This document shows, piece after piece, positions 49,190 to 58,015 of a stretch of DNA of 64,000 nucleotides. Both the position numbers and the translations under genes were made by a program. This DNA comes from Bacteroidales bacterium (GTDB taxonomy: Bacteria; Bacteroidota; Bacteroidia; Bacteroidales; P3). The notes beneath the pieces were generated by a model, which made no database searches, was not told the origin of the DNA, and saw nothing but the letters and a program-made list of their open reading frames with translations. Each line of letters opens with the position of its first letter. Positions within the stretch are counted from its first letter, which is position 1. The stretch spans positions 13,889 to 77,888 of the forward strand of contig JAFZTV010000033.1 of NCBI GenBank assembly GCA_017618625.1. Direction: 5' to 3'.

Positions 49190-50572
49190 TTACGAAATTC
49201 GTTTAATATTGGCTCCCAAACGCCGCAGGCGCTCGTCTATATGCTGGTATCCGCGGTCTATCTGCTCTATGTTGTCTATACGGCTTACACCTTCCGCACT
49301 CAGCGCGGCAAGCAGCAACGCCACACCGGCTCGTATGTCGGGCGAGGTCATACGCACTCCTCTCAGCTTGTGGGTGTGGTCCAGTCCTATCACCGTCGCC
49401 CTGTGCGGGTCGCATAGTATTATCTGCGCTCCCATGTCTATCAGCTTGTCAACAAAGAATAGACGGCTTTCGAACATCTTTTGGTGTATCAACACACTGC
49501 CCTTGCATTGCGTCGCCACCACCAAGGCAATACTCACCAAATCGGGCGTGAATCCTGGCCACGGGGCGTCAGCAATAGTCATGATTGAACCGTCCATAAA
49601 ACGCTCTATCTCATACGACTCCCTCCGCGGTACATACAGGTCGTCGCCCTGCTGCCATATCTCTATGCCAAGCCTGCGGAACACCTGCGGAATCAATCCC
49701 AAATGCTGCACCTGCGCGTTCTTTATGGTTATGTCGCTTTGCGTCATCGCCGCCATGCCTATAAAGCTACCCACCTCAATCATGTCGGGCAGCAGACGGT
49801 GATTGCATCCGTGCAGTGTCTTTACTCCGATTATTTTCAACAGGTTGGAGCCGACTCCCTCAATATGCGCACCCATGCTGTTAAGCATTCCGCACAATTG
49901 ATACACGTATGGTTCGCACGCTGCGTTCATGATGGTGGTCTCTCCCTCTGCCATTACCGCAGCCATCACAATGTTTGCCGTACCCGTCACACTCGCCTCG
50001 TCCAGCAGCATATATCGTCCCTTCAACCCCTGCTTGGCCTCCACCACAAAGCCCATCGAGCTCGTCTTGATTCTATTGCCTCTTCTCTTGCCTACTCCGT
50101 ATTCCTTGTATTCCACCTTCGCCCCAAGCATCTCCATACCCGTGAAATGTGTATCCAGTCGCCTGCGGCCTATCTTGTCTCCTCCCGGCTGAGGCACCAC
50201 CGCCTTGCCGAAACGAGCCAGCAGCGGCCCCACAAGCATTATACTGCCCCTCAACGCCGTTGCCTTTTCTGTAAAATCACGGCTTTCCAGCGCTGTTATA
50301 TCCACATCTTTGGCGCAAAACGAGAAACAGCGGCACTGGTCGCCGGACTCCTTGCTCGCATCCTTCGCCGTTATCTCCTTTACTTCCACGCCTATCAGGG
50401 CCAGCAGCTCCATCAGACGGTTCACATCGCGTATATCGGGAATGTTGTCTATTATAACTTCTTCCTCTGTCAACAAAACCGCGCAAATTACCTGCAAAGC
50501 CTCGTTTTTTGCTCCCTGCGGCTCTATATCGCCTTTAAGGCGGTGTCCGCCTATTATCTCGAAACTACTCAT
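49190..50572 (-). CDS. murA: UDP-N-acetylglucosamine 1-carboxyvinyltransferase (Cys-to-Asp type)
   Basis: 460 residues, first step of peptidoglycan synthesis. GAKNEALQ near the start supplies Lys22/Asn23, the fold repeats six times, and RAGVALLLAALSAEGVSRI closes it. The loop that normally carries the catalytic Cys reads PGGDKIGRRRLDTHF, so Asp132 takes its place. In other bacteria this change makes MurA insensitive to fosfomycin. An insertion of about 15 residues with several Cys (SGDQCRCFSFCAKD) follows the first repeat. The start overlaps the DUF4290 stop by 8 bp. Confidence 0.95.
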   Translation of the reverse strand: MSSFEIIGGHRLKGDIEPQGAKNEALQVICAVLLTEEEVIIDNIPDIRDVNRLMELLALIGVEVKEITAKDASKESGDQCRCFSFCAKDVDITALESRDFTEKATALRGSIMLVGPLLARFGKAVVPQPGGDKIGRRRLDTHFTGMEMLGAKVEYKEYGVGKRRGNRIKTSSMGFVVEAKQGLKGRYMLLDEASVTGTANIVMAAVMAEGETTIMNAACEPYVYQLCGMLNSMGAHIEGVGSNLLKIIGVKTLHGCNHRLLPDMIEVGSFIGMAAMTQSDITIKNAQVQHLGLIPQVFRRLGIEIWQQGDDLYVPRRESYEIERFMDGSIMTIADAPWPGFTPDLVSIALVVATQCKGSVLIHQKMFESRLFFVDKLIDMGAQIILCDPHRATVIGLDHTHKLRGVRMTSPDIRAGVALLLAALSAEGVSRIDNIEQIDRGYQHIDERLRRLGANIKRIS

Positions 50573-51167
50573 TGACTTCGTTGTTTTCCTGCATGTTTTC
50601 CTTTGGTTCTTCCTGCCTGACTCTCACATATCCGTTACGGTAGTCCAACACCCCGTCGCTCATCTCATAAAGCTGGTTAAACAGCACATCGGGGGTTATT
50701 GTGGCATTGTTCCAACTTGAATAGCCCTTCTTCATCGCCTCTATCAGCTGGTGCACCAACTCGTCGCGTTCCGCACCCTCTTCCATCGTCTTGGCTCTCT
50801 CCACAAGTGTCTCTACTATTCGTCCATAATGGCGGTATTTTACCCTGTGATTCTTGTATTGCAGCCTCCGTGGGCACATCTTCATCTCCTCTTCAGGGCG
50901 TGTCTCGGGTTTCTTCCCTGCCCATACCGGCCAATCCACATCCAGTTCCCAGTCGGACAAAACCATCATGTGGTCCCACATCCGCCGTTTCCATCCTGCA
51001 TTCTCGCGGCTCCGCGGCACCACCCTCGACATCATCTCCACTATCGTCTGCGCCGCCAAATTGCGCTCTTCTCGGTTCTCTATCGTTTTCGCTTTCTGGA
51101 TAAGGCCCTCTATTCCTCGGCCATAATCCATAAATTTCAGCTTTTTTCTCTGTGTATTATATCTCAT
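50565..51167 (-). CDS. DUF4290 protein
   Basis: 200 residues: a helical, Arg/Glu-rich protein (MDYGRGIEGLIQKAKTIENREERNLAAQTIVEMM...) with a second related helix pair (HYGRIVETLVERAKTMEEGAERDELVHQLIEAM), suggesting an internal duplication. Its place just before murA with overlap is the standard context of DUF4290 in Bacteroidota. Function unknown. Confidence 0.85.
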   Translation of the reverse strand: MRYNTQRKKLKFMDYGRGIEGLIQKAKTIENREERNLAAQTIVEMMSRVVPRSRENAGWKRRMWDHMMVLSDWELDVDWPVWAGKKPETRPEEEMKMCPRRLQYKNHRVKYRHYGRIVETLVERAKTMEEGAERDELVHQLIEAMKKGYSSWNNATITPDVLFNQLYEMSDGVLDYRNGYVRVRQEEPKENMQENNEVNE

Positions 51168-51190
51168 GTCTGGCTAGTTGTCAGTAATAT

Positions 51191-51886
51191 TCAATAGTAG
51201 AATCCAAAACTGCGTCCAAATCCACCCCTTAACGTCTCTCCATGCCAAAACGGATCGTCCCAACAAGGGTCATACAAATACGGGCTGTACAGGTAAGGGG
51301 CCATCAATCCGCCTTTGTCGTTGATATACGACAGGTGGAACCCCAGCATATTTCCTCGTCTTGTCCTGTACCTCAAATCCGCTGAAAATGCTGTGGCGCT
51401 CACATTATGCGTGCCGTCTCCATACCACGGCACGAAATCTATCGTCCCTCCTATATGCAGCAGCGTCGCTGCCACCCACAATCGCTCGTTCACCTGATAC
51501 TCCCCCGACACATACATCTCGTAGAGCCTCGACCCGCTCTTCCTGGGCGCAAGACTCTTTCCTCCGCGGCCATCGAATCCATAGTTTCGGCCAAGTCCGA
51601 ATCCTTCCGTCACCTTCACTCCCGCACTCATAGAAAACTTCTCGTTAAAATGATATCGTATCTCTGGTGCAACTCCAGTGAAGGCATACCCCACACCGAA
51701 CATATTCCCCACTCCTGCCTCCAACGTGAGACGGCAGTCGAGTTTCTTCTGCTTCCACGGTCGCAGATCAACCGTGTCTTGTGCCTCCGTCGTCATAGGA
51801 AAAAACACCCCGACAACAAAAAAGACCGCAAGACAAATCTTTGCCGACCTGAAAAAAACTTTTCCTATGTACTTCTCAAACTCCAC
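51191..51886 (-). CDS. Outer-membrane beta-barrel protein
   Basis: 231 residues. Signal peptide about 1-35 (AKICLAVFFVVGVFFPMTTEAQ) from the first Met. The body is a series of amphipathic strands (LEAGVGNMFGVGYAFTGVAPEIRYHF, FSMSAGVKVTEG, LYEMYVSGEYQV, RGNMLGFHLSYI) ending with FGRSFGFYY, the aromatic C-terminus of an 8-10-stranded barrel. No known family beyond that. It ends 24 bp before the DUF4290 gene. Confidence 0.7.
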   Translation of the reverse strand: MEFEKYIGKVFFRSAKICLAVFFVVGVFFPMTTEAQDTVDLRPWKQKKLDCRLTLEAGVGNMFGVGYAFTGVAPEIRYHFNEKFSMSAGVKVTEGFGLGRNYGFDGRGGKSLAPRKSGSRLYEMYVSGEYQVNERLWVAATLLHIGGTIDFVPWYGDGTHNVSATAFSADLRYRTRRGNMLGFHLSYINDKGGLMAPYLYSPYLYDPCWDDPFWHGETLRGGFGRSFGFYY

Positions 51887-52090
51887 TATTAACGGTTTCC
51901 TATTTTTAATAACGAGATATTGTTTTTTTTATTGAGTTGCCGTTTTTTCATTTTTCCCATCCTTCTGGGTGTCATCTCACATACCACACTTTATTCACTG
52001 TTTTACAATATGTTATCATCCATTCGGGCATATCTTTCCTCAACGAGAAACGTCTATTTGTCCCTCATTCTAATCAGCAACACTCCTACC

Positions 52091-52396
52091 CTACTCTTCT
52101 ACGGTTTCCAAAAGAAAACTCACTGGGCGAAATCCATCGTTGCAACTCAGCATTGCACTTTTTGGATTTTTCATCCACCCGTCATAAAAATTACCGCCCC
52201 CGTTGGCCAGCTCCTCTACATATTCCCTCATGCTCTTCCAAGCCTCCGGACAAAATCCTTCCGGGCAGCACCCGTCCAAACTCACCCACTGCATACCCTC
52301 TTTGACATCGCAGGTATGTTCAATCGGGTTCTCATATCTCGCCTGCAAATCTTTATAATCCGCACACCGTATGGCAGTAATTCTTACCGCAAGCAT
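52091..52396 (-). CDS. TIGR04076-like small protein
   Basis: 101 residues from Met at 52396 (MLAVRI); longer frames have an unlikely N-terminus. The sequence LAVRITAI...EGFCPEAWKSMREYVEELANGG...DGW, then SAMLSCNDGFRPVSFLLE resembles the TIGR04076 family of small Cys-containing proteins, whose function is unknown. Placed 55 bp from the end of the pseudouridine synthase gene. Confidence 0.65.
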   Translation of the reverse strand: MLAVRITAIRCADYKDLQARYENPIEHTCDVKEGMQWVSLDGCCPEGFCPEAWKSMREYVEELANGGGNFYDGWMKNPKSAMLSCNDGFRPVSFLLETVEE

Positions 52397-52451
52397 AGTT
52401 TTATTATTTCTTTGTTTCAAAATACAACCGCTCACAACACACTCTCTCTGG

Positions 52452-53327
52452 TCACTTCCCATCCGCCACCAACTTCTCAAACGACGATGGATACGGTGTT
52501 GAAAACTGTAATCTTCTCCCAGTCATAGGATGAACAAAGCAAAGCCTGAACGCATGCAATGCCAATCGATTTATCGGTGCTGAGTCCTCCTTATATCCAT
52601 ACATCGGATCATGTACAACCGGGTGGCCTTCCTCTCTCATCTGCACCCTTATCTGATTTCGCCTTCCCGTGTCAAGCCTCAGCTCTATCAACGTAAACCG
52701 CCGCGACCTCCTCTTCACTACATAATGTGTCACAGCTTTCTTTCCTCCGTTATCCTCTGGCGACGAAAGCACACAGTACCGCCCATCCGTCAGCCAACTT
52801 GTAATCGTGTCCTCGTTTTTATCCAAAACTCCCCACACCACTGCCACATACGCCCTGTCATAAACAATCCCCTTCCAATCCTCTTCAAACTTTCTCGACA
52901 CCTCCTTGCTTTTTGCAACCAACATAAGTCCCGACGTATCTCTGTCCAACCTATGCACCACATGTGCACGGCAATGCTGGTGTGTCGAATCGAAATACTG
53001 GTTCACTATCGAAATTGCCGTTCTGTCTGTCGGCTTGCTACTGTACGACACCAACCCCTCGTGTTTGTTTATCACCATCAGGTGCTGGTCCTCATACACA
53101 ATATCTATATCCTTCGGCACAAATCTTTCCTTGTACCTCTTCACTCCCACCATCACTGTCATTCCCGGCATCAGCGGATAGTTGAACTGCGACGTCTTCT
53201 TCCCGTCAACACTCACGCTGTGCGCCAATATTTCCTTCACCTTTGTACGGCTCGCATCCGGGTATTTCTCCATAAGAAACTGTAGCAACTCTACAGCCTT
53301 GTCAACTTTATATTCTGTCGGGTTCAT
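52452..53327 (-). CDS. RluA-family pseudouridine synthase
   Basis: 291 residues. An N-terminal S4-like RNA-binding segment (about 10-60) and the catalytic domain with HVVHRLDRDTSGLMLVAKS, whose Asp is the nucleophile, followed by LDTGRRNQIRVQMREEGHPVVHDPMYG. It isomerises uridines in rRNA or tRNA; the target site is not predictable by eye. Confidence 0.93.
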   Translation of the reverse strand: MNPTEYKVDKAVELLQFLMEKYPDASRTKVKEILAHSVSVDGKKTSQFNYPLMPGMTVMVGVKRYKERFVPKDIDIVYEDQHLMVINKHEGLVSYSSKPTDRTAISIVNQYFDSTHQHCRAHVVHRLDRDTSGLMLVAKSKEVSRKFEEDWKGIVYDRAYVAVVWGVLDKNEDTITSWLTDGRYCVLSSPEDNGGKKAVTHYVVKRRSRRFTLIELRLDTGRRNQIRVQMREEGHPVVHDPMYGYKEDSAPINRLALHAFRLCFVHPMTGRRLQFSTPYPSSFEKLVADGK

Positions 53328-53363
53328 AAGTTTTAATTAGCACCTTTTTTGATTTGTTTCTCA

Positions 53364-53957
53364 TCATTCCACCTCTCTCGCCACGCAACGGAAACCGTAT
53401 GGATGTTGTGGCGTCACATCCGTGCGCATCTCCGACACATTGTCATACAAACCGTATATCTTCCCACCTTTTTTCTTTGGGTTCGGCGCGCCTGCTACCT
53501 TCTTCGTCACTTTAGCCTTACTCAACGCACTTTCATAGTCGTTCTTGTCAGGCAACCCGAAGACAAGCGAACGACCATGCGGATGATATTCCTTCCTCTG
53601 CGCACACTTTTCAGTCCTCCATTCACAATACTTAACTATCTGCTCTCGGCTCAACCCCACTATCGGACATCTTCTATAGTCATCTTTGAGTTCCAAATAT
53701 TTCTTTATCGCCTCGTAGTCCTTGCCGTAAAGCGAGCGAAACACCCTATTATCTGGAACTACCGCCCTACGTTCCGGTGAATCCTCACCATATTGTTTGG
53801 AAATGTCCCAGTCATATTCAATCCATGCCTCAATACTCATCTCCGTGTTGTCCATATAGGTGTCTTCCTCTATCTTGACCATATACGGTACTTTCTGCCC
53901 ACATGCCATCATCACACCCAACCAAACCATTAAAACCAACAATAGACCTCTTTTCAT
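53364..53957 (-). CDS. Small FGE-sulfatase-like (SUMF1) lipoprotein
   Basis: 197 residues. A lipoprotein signal (VWLGVMMAC, acceptor Cys at 19) leads into a shortened formylglycine-generating-enzyme-like fold: MSIEAWIEYDWD, RRCPIVGLSREQIVKYCEWRTEKC, GLPDKNDYESAL, GLYDNVSEMRTDVTPQ and a final YGFRCVARE. The catalytic Cys pair of true FGE is not evident. GldK/PorK proteins of the T9SS share this fold but are longer. Probably a structural paralogue; function unknown. Confidence 0.7.
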   Translation of the reverse strand: MKRGLLLVLMVWLGVMMACGQKVPYMVKIEEDTYMDNTEMSIEAWIEYDWDISKQYGEDSPERRAVVPDNRVFRSLYGKDYEAIKKYLELKDDYRRCPIVGLSREQIVKYCEWRTEKCAQRKEYHPHGRSLVFGLPDKNDYESALSKAKVTKKVAGAPNPKKKGGKIYGLYDNVSEMRTDVTPQHPYGFRCVAREVE

Positions 53958-54005
53958 ATTCTAATTTTTTTCTTCTACTCCAACCTGTCCGTTTTCCATT
54001 CACAA

Positions 54006-54021
54006 TGTTTCACGTGAAACA
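54006..54021. promoter_or_regulatory. parS centromere site (TGTTTCACGTGAAACA)
   Basis: A perfect 16-bp palindrome identical to the consensus bacterial parS site bound by ParB. It lies in the 81-bp gap between two minus-strand genes. Chromosomal parS sites cluster near oriC. Confidence 0.9.
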
Positions 54022-54038
54022 TTCGAAAAACTTCGATA

Positions 54039-54542
54039 TTAACAATTCCTGTCATAGATCTCAACAATCTCATACGGATTGCCAATAGTGGTTATGAACT
54101 TCATCATATCTTCTCTGCTAATGACCAGCGAGGCACGATTATCGTTAGGATGGAAGCTGACTCGATCCGCATCCATCAAACCTCTGTCAACAAAAAGTGT
54201 CACCTCATGCTCTTGGTCATTGACAAGGCCGAACAATGATACACTGCCAGGCGTAAGTCCAAGATACCTCATCATTCGTTCAGGACTTGCAAACGACAGC
54301 TTACCCTGATGCAGACGGTGCTCCATATCATGGATATCCATCGGAAAACGAGCGTCCATAATAACCAAATAATGACGATTGCCCTTATGGTTGCGAAAAA
54401 AGAGGTTCTTGCACAGAGTTGTGCCCTCGCCACGATAAAACTGAGACGCAATTTCTATTGTCGGCGCTTCTGGGTGTTCGTAGTAATCAAACTCAATACC
54501 CATGCTCCGTAGAGCTTCATAAACCTGTGGTTGACCTATCAT
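54039..54542 (-). CDS. YbaK/ProXp-type aminoacyl-tRNA deacylase
   Basis: 167 residues. YbaK-fold protein with FDYYEHPEAPTIEIA, LCKNLFFRNHKGNRHYLVIMDARFPMD and PGSVSLFGLVNDQEHEVTLFVDR, the pattern of ProXp-ala/PrdX proteins that remove Ala wrongly attached to tRNA-Pro. The conserved Lys (CKNLFF) is present. It directly follows nadA (4-bp gap) in the minus-strand direction. Confidence 0.88.
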   Translation of the reverse strand: MIGQPQVYEALRSMGIEFDYYEHPEAPTIEIASQFYRGEGTTLCKNLFFRNHKGNRHYLVIMDARFPMDIHDMEHRLHQGKLSFASPERMMRYLGLTPGSVSLFGLVNDQEHEVTLFVDRGLMDADRVSFHPNDNRASLVISREDMMKFITTIGNPYEIVEIYDRNC

Positions 54543-54546
54543 GACC

Positions 54547-55497
54547 TTACTTAATAATCCCCAAATCCCGCGACATCTCCAGCATGCGCACTATGGGACG
54601 CTTCGCCGCTTCTATCAACTCCTCGCTCATCACTATCTCCGGTTTCTCTTCCTTCAAGCATGCCAGCAGGTTCTCCAGCGTGTTCATCTTCATGTAACCG
54701 CAGTCGTCGCAGGCGCAGCTCTTCTCGTCATTCAGGGTGATGAACTCGCGGTCGGGGTTCTGCTTCTTCATCTCGTAGAGTATGCCGCTTTCGGTAACCA
54801 CGATGAAACGTTTTGCGTCGCTCTTCTTTATGTAGTTCAGCATCGCTTTCGTCGATCCCACAAAGTCCGCCACCTTCAGCAACGCCGCGTTACATTCCGG
54901 ATGTGCGATCACCGGAGCGTCCATATTCTCCGCCTTCAGTTTCAGCACCCCTTCCGCCTGCATCGCGTCGTGCACCGTGCACACCCCGTCCCACAGCAGC
55001 ATCTTTCTTCCTGTCTTCGAGTTGATATATGAACCCAGGTTCTTGTCCGGAGCGAATATTATCTTCTGCTCTTCCGGAAGCGCGTTCACCAGTTTCTCCG
55101 CGTTCCCGCTCGTACATATCAGGTCGCTCTCCGCCTTCACCTCGGCCGTACAGTTGATATACGATATCACTATATGGTCGGGATGTTCCGCGTGAAACTT
55201 TCTCAGATCTTCCGCCTTGCACGACTCCGCCAACGAGCATCCCGCCTCCATGACCGGCAGCAGCACCTTGCGGGAGGGGTTCAATATCTTCGCCGTCTCC
55301 GCCATGAAGTGCACTCCGCAGAACACTATGATGTCCGCCGTACACCTCTGCGCCTCCTGAGCCAACGCCAAGCTATCGCCTATATAATCAGATACCTCCT
55401 GTATCTCCGGCCGCTGATAGTAATGCCCCAATATCACGGCGTTCTTCTGGCGTTTCAGTTCTAATATCTCTTTCTGTAAAGTTTCTATATTTGACAT
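54547..55497 (-). CDS. nadA: Quinolinate synthase
   Basis: 316 residues. Three Cys for the [4Fe-4S] cluster are visible in VFCGVHFMAETAKIL, DLICTSGNAEK and DEKSCACDDCGYM. It condenses iminoaspartate with dihydroxyacetone phosphate to quinolinate for NAD synthesis. No nadB/nadC neighbour is present. TATCTTTG lies 24 bp upstream. Confidence 0.96.
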   Translation of the reverse strand: MSNIETLQKEILELKRQKNAVILGHYYQRPEIQEVSDYIGDSLALAQEAQRCTADIIVFCGVHFMAETAKILNPSRKVLLPVMEAGCSLAESCKAEDLRKFHAEHPDHIVISYINCTAEVKAESDLICTSGNAEKLVNALPEEQKIIFAPDKNLGSYINSKTGRKMLLWDGVCTVHDAMQAEGVLKLKAENMDAPVIAHPECNAALLKVADFVGSTKAMLNYIKKSDAKRFIVVTESGILYEMKKQNPDREFITLNDEKSCACDDCGYMKMNTLENLLACLKEEKPEIVMSEELIEAAKRPIVRMLEMSRDLGIIK

Positions 55498-55520
55498 ATT
55501 GTTACATTTTTATCAAACTG

Positions 55521-55528
55521 CAAAGATA
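55521..55528 (-). promoter_or_regulatory. Promoter -7 element for nadA (TATCTTTG)
   Basis: Reverse-strand TATCTTTG followed by CA, 24 bp before the nadA ATG. Confidence 0.55.
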
Positions 55529-55623
55529 TGAAAAATTGCTGGTATATAACGTTTCATTAACTATAGCTGTCTTTTCTCATACCAATTTTGACTTCTCTAA
55601 TACAACTTATATATCATAAAAAG

Positions 55624-55652
55624 GATAGGCGGAATTTAATAATCCGCCTATC
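55624..55652 (-). terminator. Terminator of the P-domain gene
   Basis: 10-bp perfect stem gataggcgga/tccgcctatc with a 9-nt loop, T-rich on both sides; 26 bp after the stop of the gene at 55678. Confidence 0.85.
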
Positions 55653-55677
55653 TTTTACAAACACACCTATTATATAC

Positions 55678-57102
55678 TTACTTTACAGAACTTGTTTCTG
55701 GAGCTTCATCGCACGTTGTCTCTATGTCCATCGACCATCCGAAAAACCACCCGTTATCAATTGCGTATCTATCGGTAAACTGGATAAACCATGTACCATT
55801 AATCGGACATCCCTCAAGTCCCGAAAAATCATATTCAGGCCTATAGTAGTCTTTTTTGTTAGCTCTGTCGCTTGGATGTTTTGTATCAAAAGTTTTTGTA
55901 AATGGCGAATTTCCCGCACCATAGAACGGTTCTGTTATTTCATTGAAATTAACAGTTACTGTGTCCTTATATGCGTTGCAAAACAAATAGTTTTGCGCTA
56001 CAGTTACCGAGTTGGCCTGCTCGTCGTTTACAAGCTGATATCCCTGATTTCTGCTGAAACAGTATTCAAGTCCCACACCATACATATTGTCCAGCGAGTC
56101 GCACACTTGGACGCCGTCATAATCGTTATGGTCATAACCTCCGTATGGGTAACCATTCATTCCGCTATTTCCTCCGCTTTCTTTTAAATAGCTGCTCTGT
56201 CCATTCGGACATATCAGTTCAATGGTGTATTCTCCAATATAAGAGTGTTCAAAGTTGATACACACCGATGCTATTTCACTGACGTTTTGGATTACTCTAT
56301 CTTCAGCATATCCCGTCACATCCAATCCAACCCTAAGTGAAGCTTCATCACATTGTGGCCCGTCCGGGATAAACAACCTCTGTGACATCGCGAACGGAGT
56401 GATACACTTGTTTTCAGCCGCAGAGTTGAAAACCAACGTTATCTGCTCGCTTGCGTCCTGATGAGTCCTAATCACTGGGTCGCTGTATATTACCAGATCA
56501 TTCTCGATATCCATAGCCGTGAACATCATCCTGTCTCCAGTGTCAAATAGCTCTCCGTCCTTTCTCGTTGTTCTTTTCGATGAGGTCGATGTCTGAGCTA
56601 TTTCCACCTTCGATGCGCCACCATCCCTCATGTTCACCATCTTGGTCACATAGTTTCTTTTCTCCGTCTGAACCTGCAGGAAGACCAATCCTTCGCTCGA
56701 AACGTCTATTGCCATACTATAGTCGCCTGCCGACATATATTTAGTCTTTTCATACTCGACAGCTCCGTTCATCCTGACCAATCTTACAGTCACTATACCC
56801 GACTCGTCCAAACTGAGCACCGTTTCCGTATGTCCAGCGAAGGGATTAGGATAGTTCTGCATCAATCCGGCTCCCAAGCCTTCCACTTCCTCTATTCCGC
56901 TTTCATTGCCGGCTTCGAGCGTGATTGAGGTGTCGGGATAGGTCAGCGTCTCGCTCCACCCTTTAGTCAGGTTTGAAATCTGCACGGATTGAAAATCGTG
57001 GTAATTTCCATCGTTGTCAACAGCCGTAAAACTCAGCTGTATCGACTGTGCATTCACCGCTATCGCAGCGAAAACCATCATAATTAATACAAAGTTTTTC
57101 AT
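55678..57102 (-). CDS. Secreted protein with internal sorting-like module and C-terminal P-domain
   Basis: 474 residues. Signal peptide about 1-19. Residues 20-70 form a beta module (QLSFTAVDNDG...NLTKGWSETLTYPDTS). Residues 82-156 (NYPNPFAGHTETVLSL...VTVRLVRMNGAVEYEK...MSAGDYSM...GLVFLQVQTEKRNYVTKMVNM) look exactly like a T9SS type A tail, but about 315 residues follow it. The C-terminal half carries a proprotein-convertase P-domain pattern (FEHSYIGEYTIELICPNGQ...GGNSG...YDG) ending NGTWFIQFTDRYAIDNGWFFGWSMDI. Export to the surface is likely; the internal position of the tail-like module is discussed as a finding. Confidence 0.8.
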   Translation of the reverse strand: MKNFVLIMMVFAAIAVNAQSIQLSFTAVDNDGNYHDFQSVQISNLTKGWSETLTYPDTSITLEAGNESGIEEVEGLGAGLMQNYPNPFAGHTETVLSLDESGIVTVRLVRMNGAVEYEKTKYMSAGDYSMAIDVSSEGLVFLQVQTEKRNYVTKMVNMRDGGASKVEIAQTSTSSKRTTRKDGELFDTGDRMMFTAMDIENDLVIYSDPVIRTHQDASEQITLVFNSAAENKCITPFAMSQRLFIPDGPQCDEASLRVGLDVTGYAEDRVIQNVSEIASVCINFEHSYIGEYTIELICPNGQSSYLKESGGNSGMNGYPYGGYDHNDYDGVQVCDSLDNMYGVGLEYCFSRNQGYQLVNDEQANSVTVAQNYLFCNAYKDTVTVNFNEITEPFYGAGNSPFTKTFDTKHPSDRANKKDYYRPEYDFSGLEGCPINGTWFIQFTDRYAIDNGWFFGWSMDIETTCDEAPETSSVK

Positions 57103-57141
57103 AGCTTTTACTATTATTGGTTATTAAATTGTTCCGCTGTG

Positions 57142-57149
57142 CAAATGTA
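57142..57149 (-). promoter_or_regulatory. Promoter -7 element (TACATTTG)
   Basis: Reverse-strand TACATTTG, 40 bp before the ATG of the P-domain gene. Confidence 0.45.
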
Positions 57150-57220
57150 TATATTTTTTCATTTTTGACACATCTCTCGTTTAGTTAGTTGCACAAAATT
57201 TCAAAAACCGTCACGGGAGG

Positions 57221-57853
57221 TCAAATTTTTTCAACTTTCATACAACTTGTTTTGGAATATACGTTTCTCTTATTGCTGTATGCAAAGGCATAAACATATA
57301 TTTCCTTACCTTTCCAATCTTCCGGCACAACGCACTCACGTTCCACCTCTCCGCGTTGCATCATTTCAAGCCGTCCCTTCATCAAATCCTTACAGAAAAC
57401 AAACAGAAACACAATATTATCTTCCGTACTTTCTCCACCTTTTATTCCGTATTCAACCTTCAACTTACCTTCTGTTGTCGTCTTCGCCGCCTTTATCTCC
57501 ACCATATTTCCTGTCCCGTAGCTCAGCTGCAACCTCTTGTAATCCACATCTAATCCGTAGAACTTTAGCAGATTTATCCTCTTAAACACATCTCTCGGAT
57601 GCTCACCCTTTCTCTTGGCCTTCAATCTCAAACCGATCATATATGCAGTCTTCATAGCAGCAGCCAGTTTCGACACCATCTTGAACTTCTCCTGTTGAGC
57701 CTTCTGCTTGTCAGTTCTTTCACCCTTCGCCGCACGTTTCTTCTTCCCGGTCATCTCGCTCAGCAGTTTCACCTGTTCCGTCAACTTCTCCACCTGCACA
57801 GCAAGCGCATCAATTTGCTCTTTCAATGTCGTCTCCTCTTTTTTCTTTTCCAT
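57221..57853 (-). CDS. DUF6266-like protein with coiled-coil start
   Basis: 210 residues. Residues 8-40 form a coiled coil (IDALAVQVEKLTEQVKLLSEM) followed by a Lys/Arg-rich stretch. The remaining part (KFKMVSKLAAAMKTAYMIGLRLKAKRKGEHPRDVFKRINL...DNIVFLFVFCKDL...GEVERECVVPEDWKGKEIYVYAFAYSNKR...YS) resembles DUF6266 proteins of Bacteroidota, in which helices precede a beta-rich domain. Function unknown. Placed alone, with repeats upstream. Confidence 0.65.
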   Translation of the reverse strand: MEKKKEETTLKEQIDALAVQVEKLTEQVKLLSEMTGKKKRAAKGERTDKQKAQQEKFKMVSKLAAAMKTAYMIGLRLKAKRKGEHPRDVFKRINLLKFYGLDVDYKRLQLSYGTGNMVEIKAAKTTTEGKLKVEYGIKGGESTEDNIVFLFVFCKDLMKGRLEMMQRGEVERECVVPEDWKGKEIYVYAFAYSNKRNVYSKTSCMKVEKI

Positions 57854-57938
57854 ACCATTCTTATTTATAAATGTAACAATTCAACAATTAAACAACTCCA
57901 CTAGCCATCTGCCTCCCTTTTGCACATACTCTAACCCC

Positions 57939-58015
57939 CATCTGAACAGCATCTGAACAGCAGTTTTTGTCAGACAAATGTCAAACAAATGTCAGAGGAA
58001 TGTCAGAGAACTCAT
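57939..58015. repeat. 11-bp periodic array, 7 units
   Basis: catctgaacag (twice), cagtttttgtc, agacaaatgtc, aaacaaatgtc, agaggaatgtc, agagaactcat: seven 11-bp units, 77 bp, the same unit count as the array at 13694. It is non-coding, in the 765-bp gap between the DUF6266-like gene and the sigma factor gene. Confidence 0.85.
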
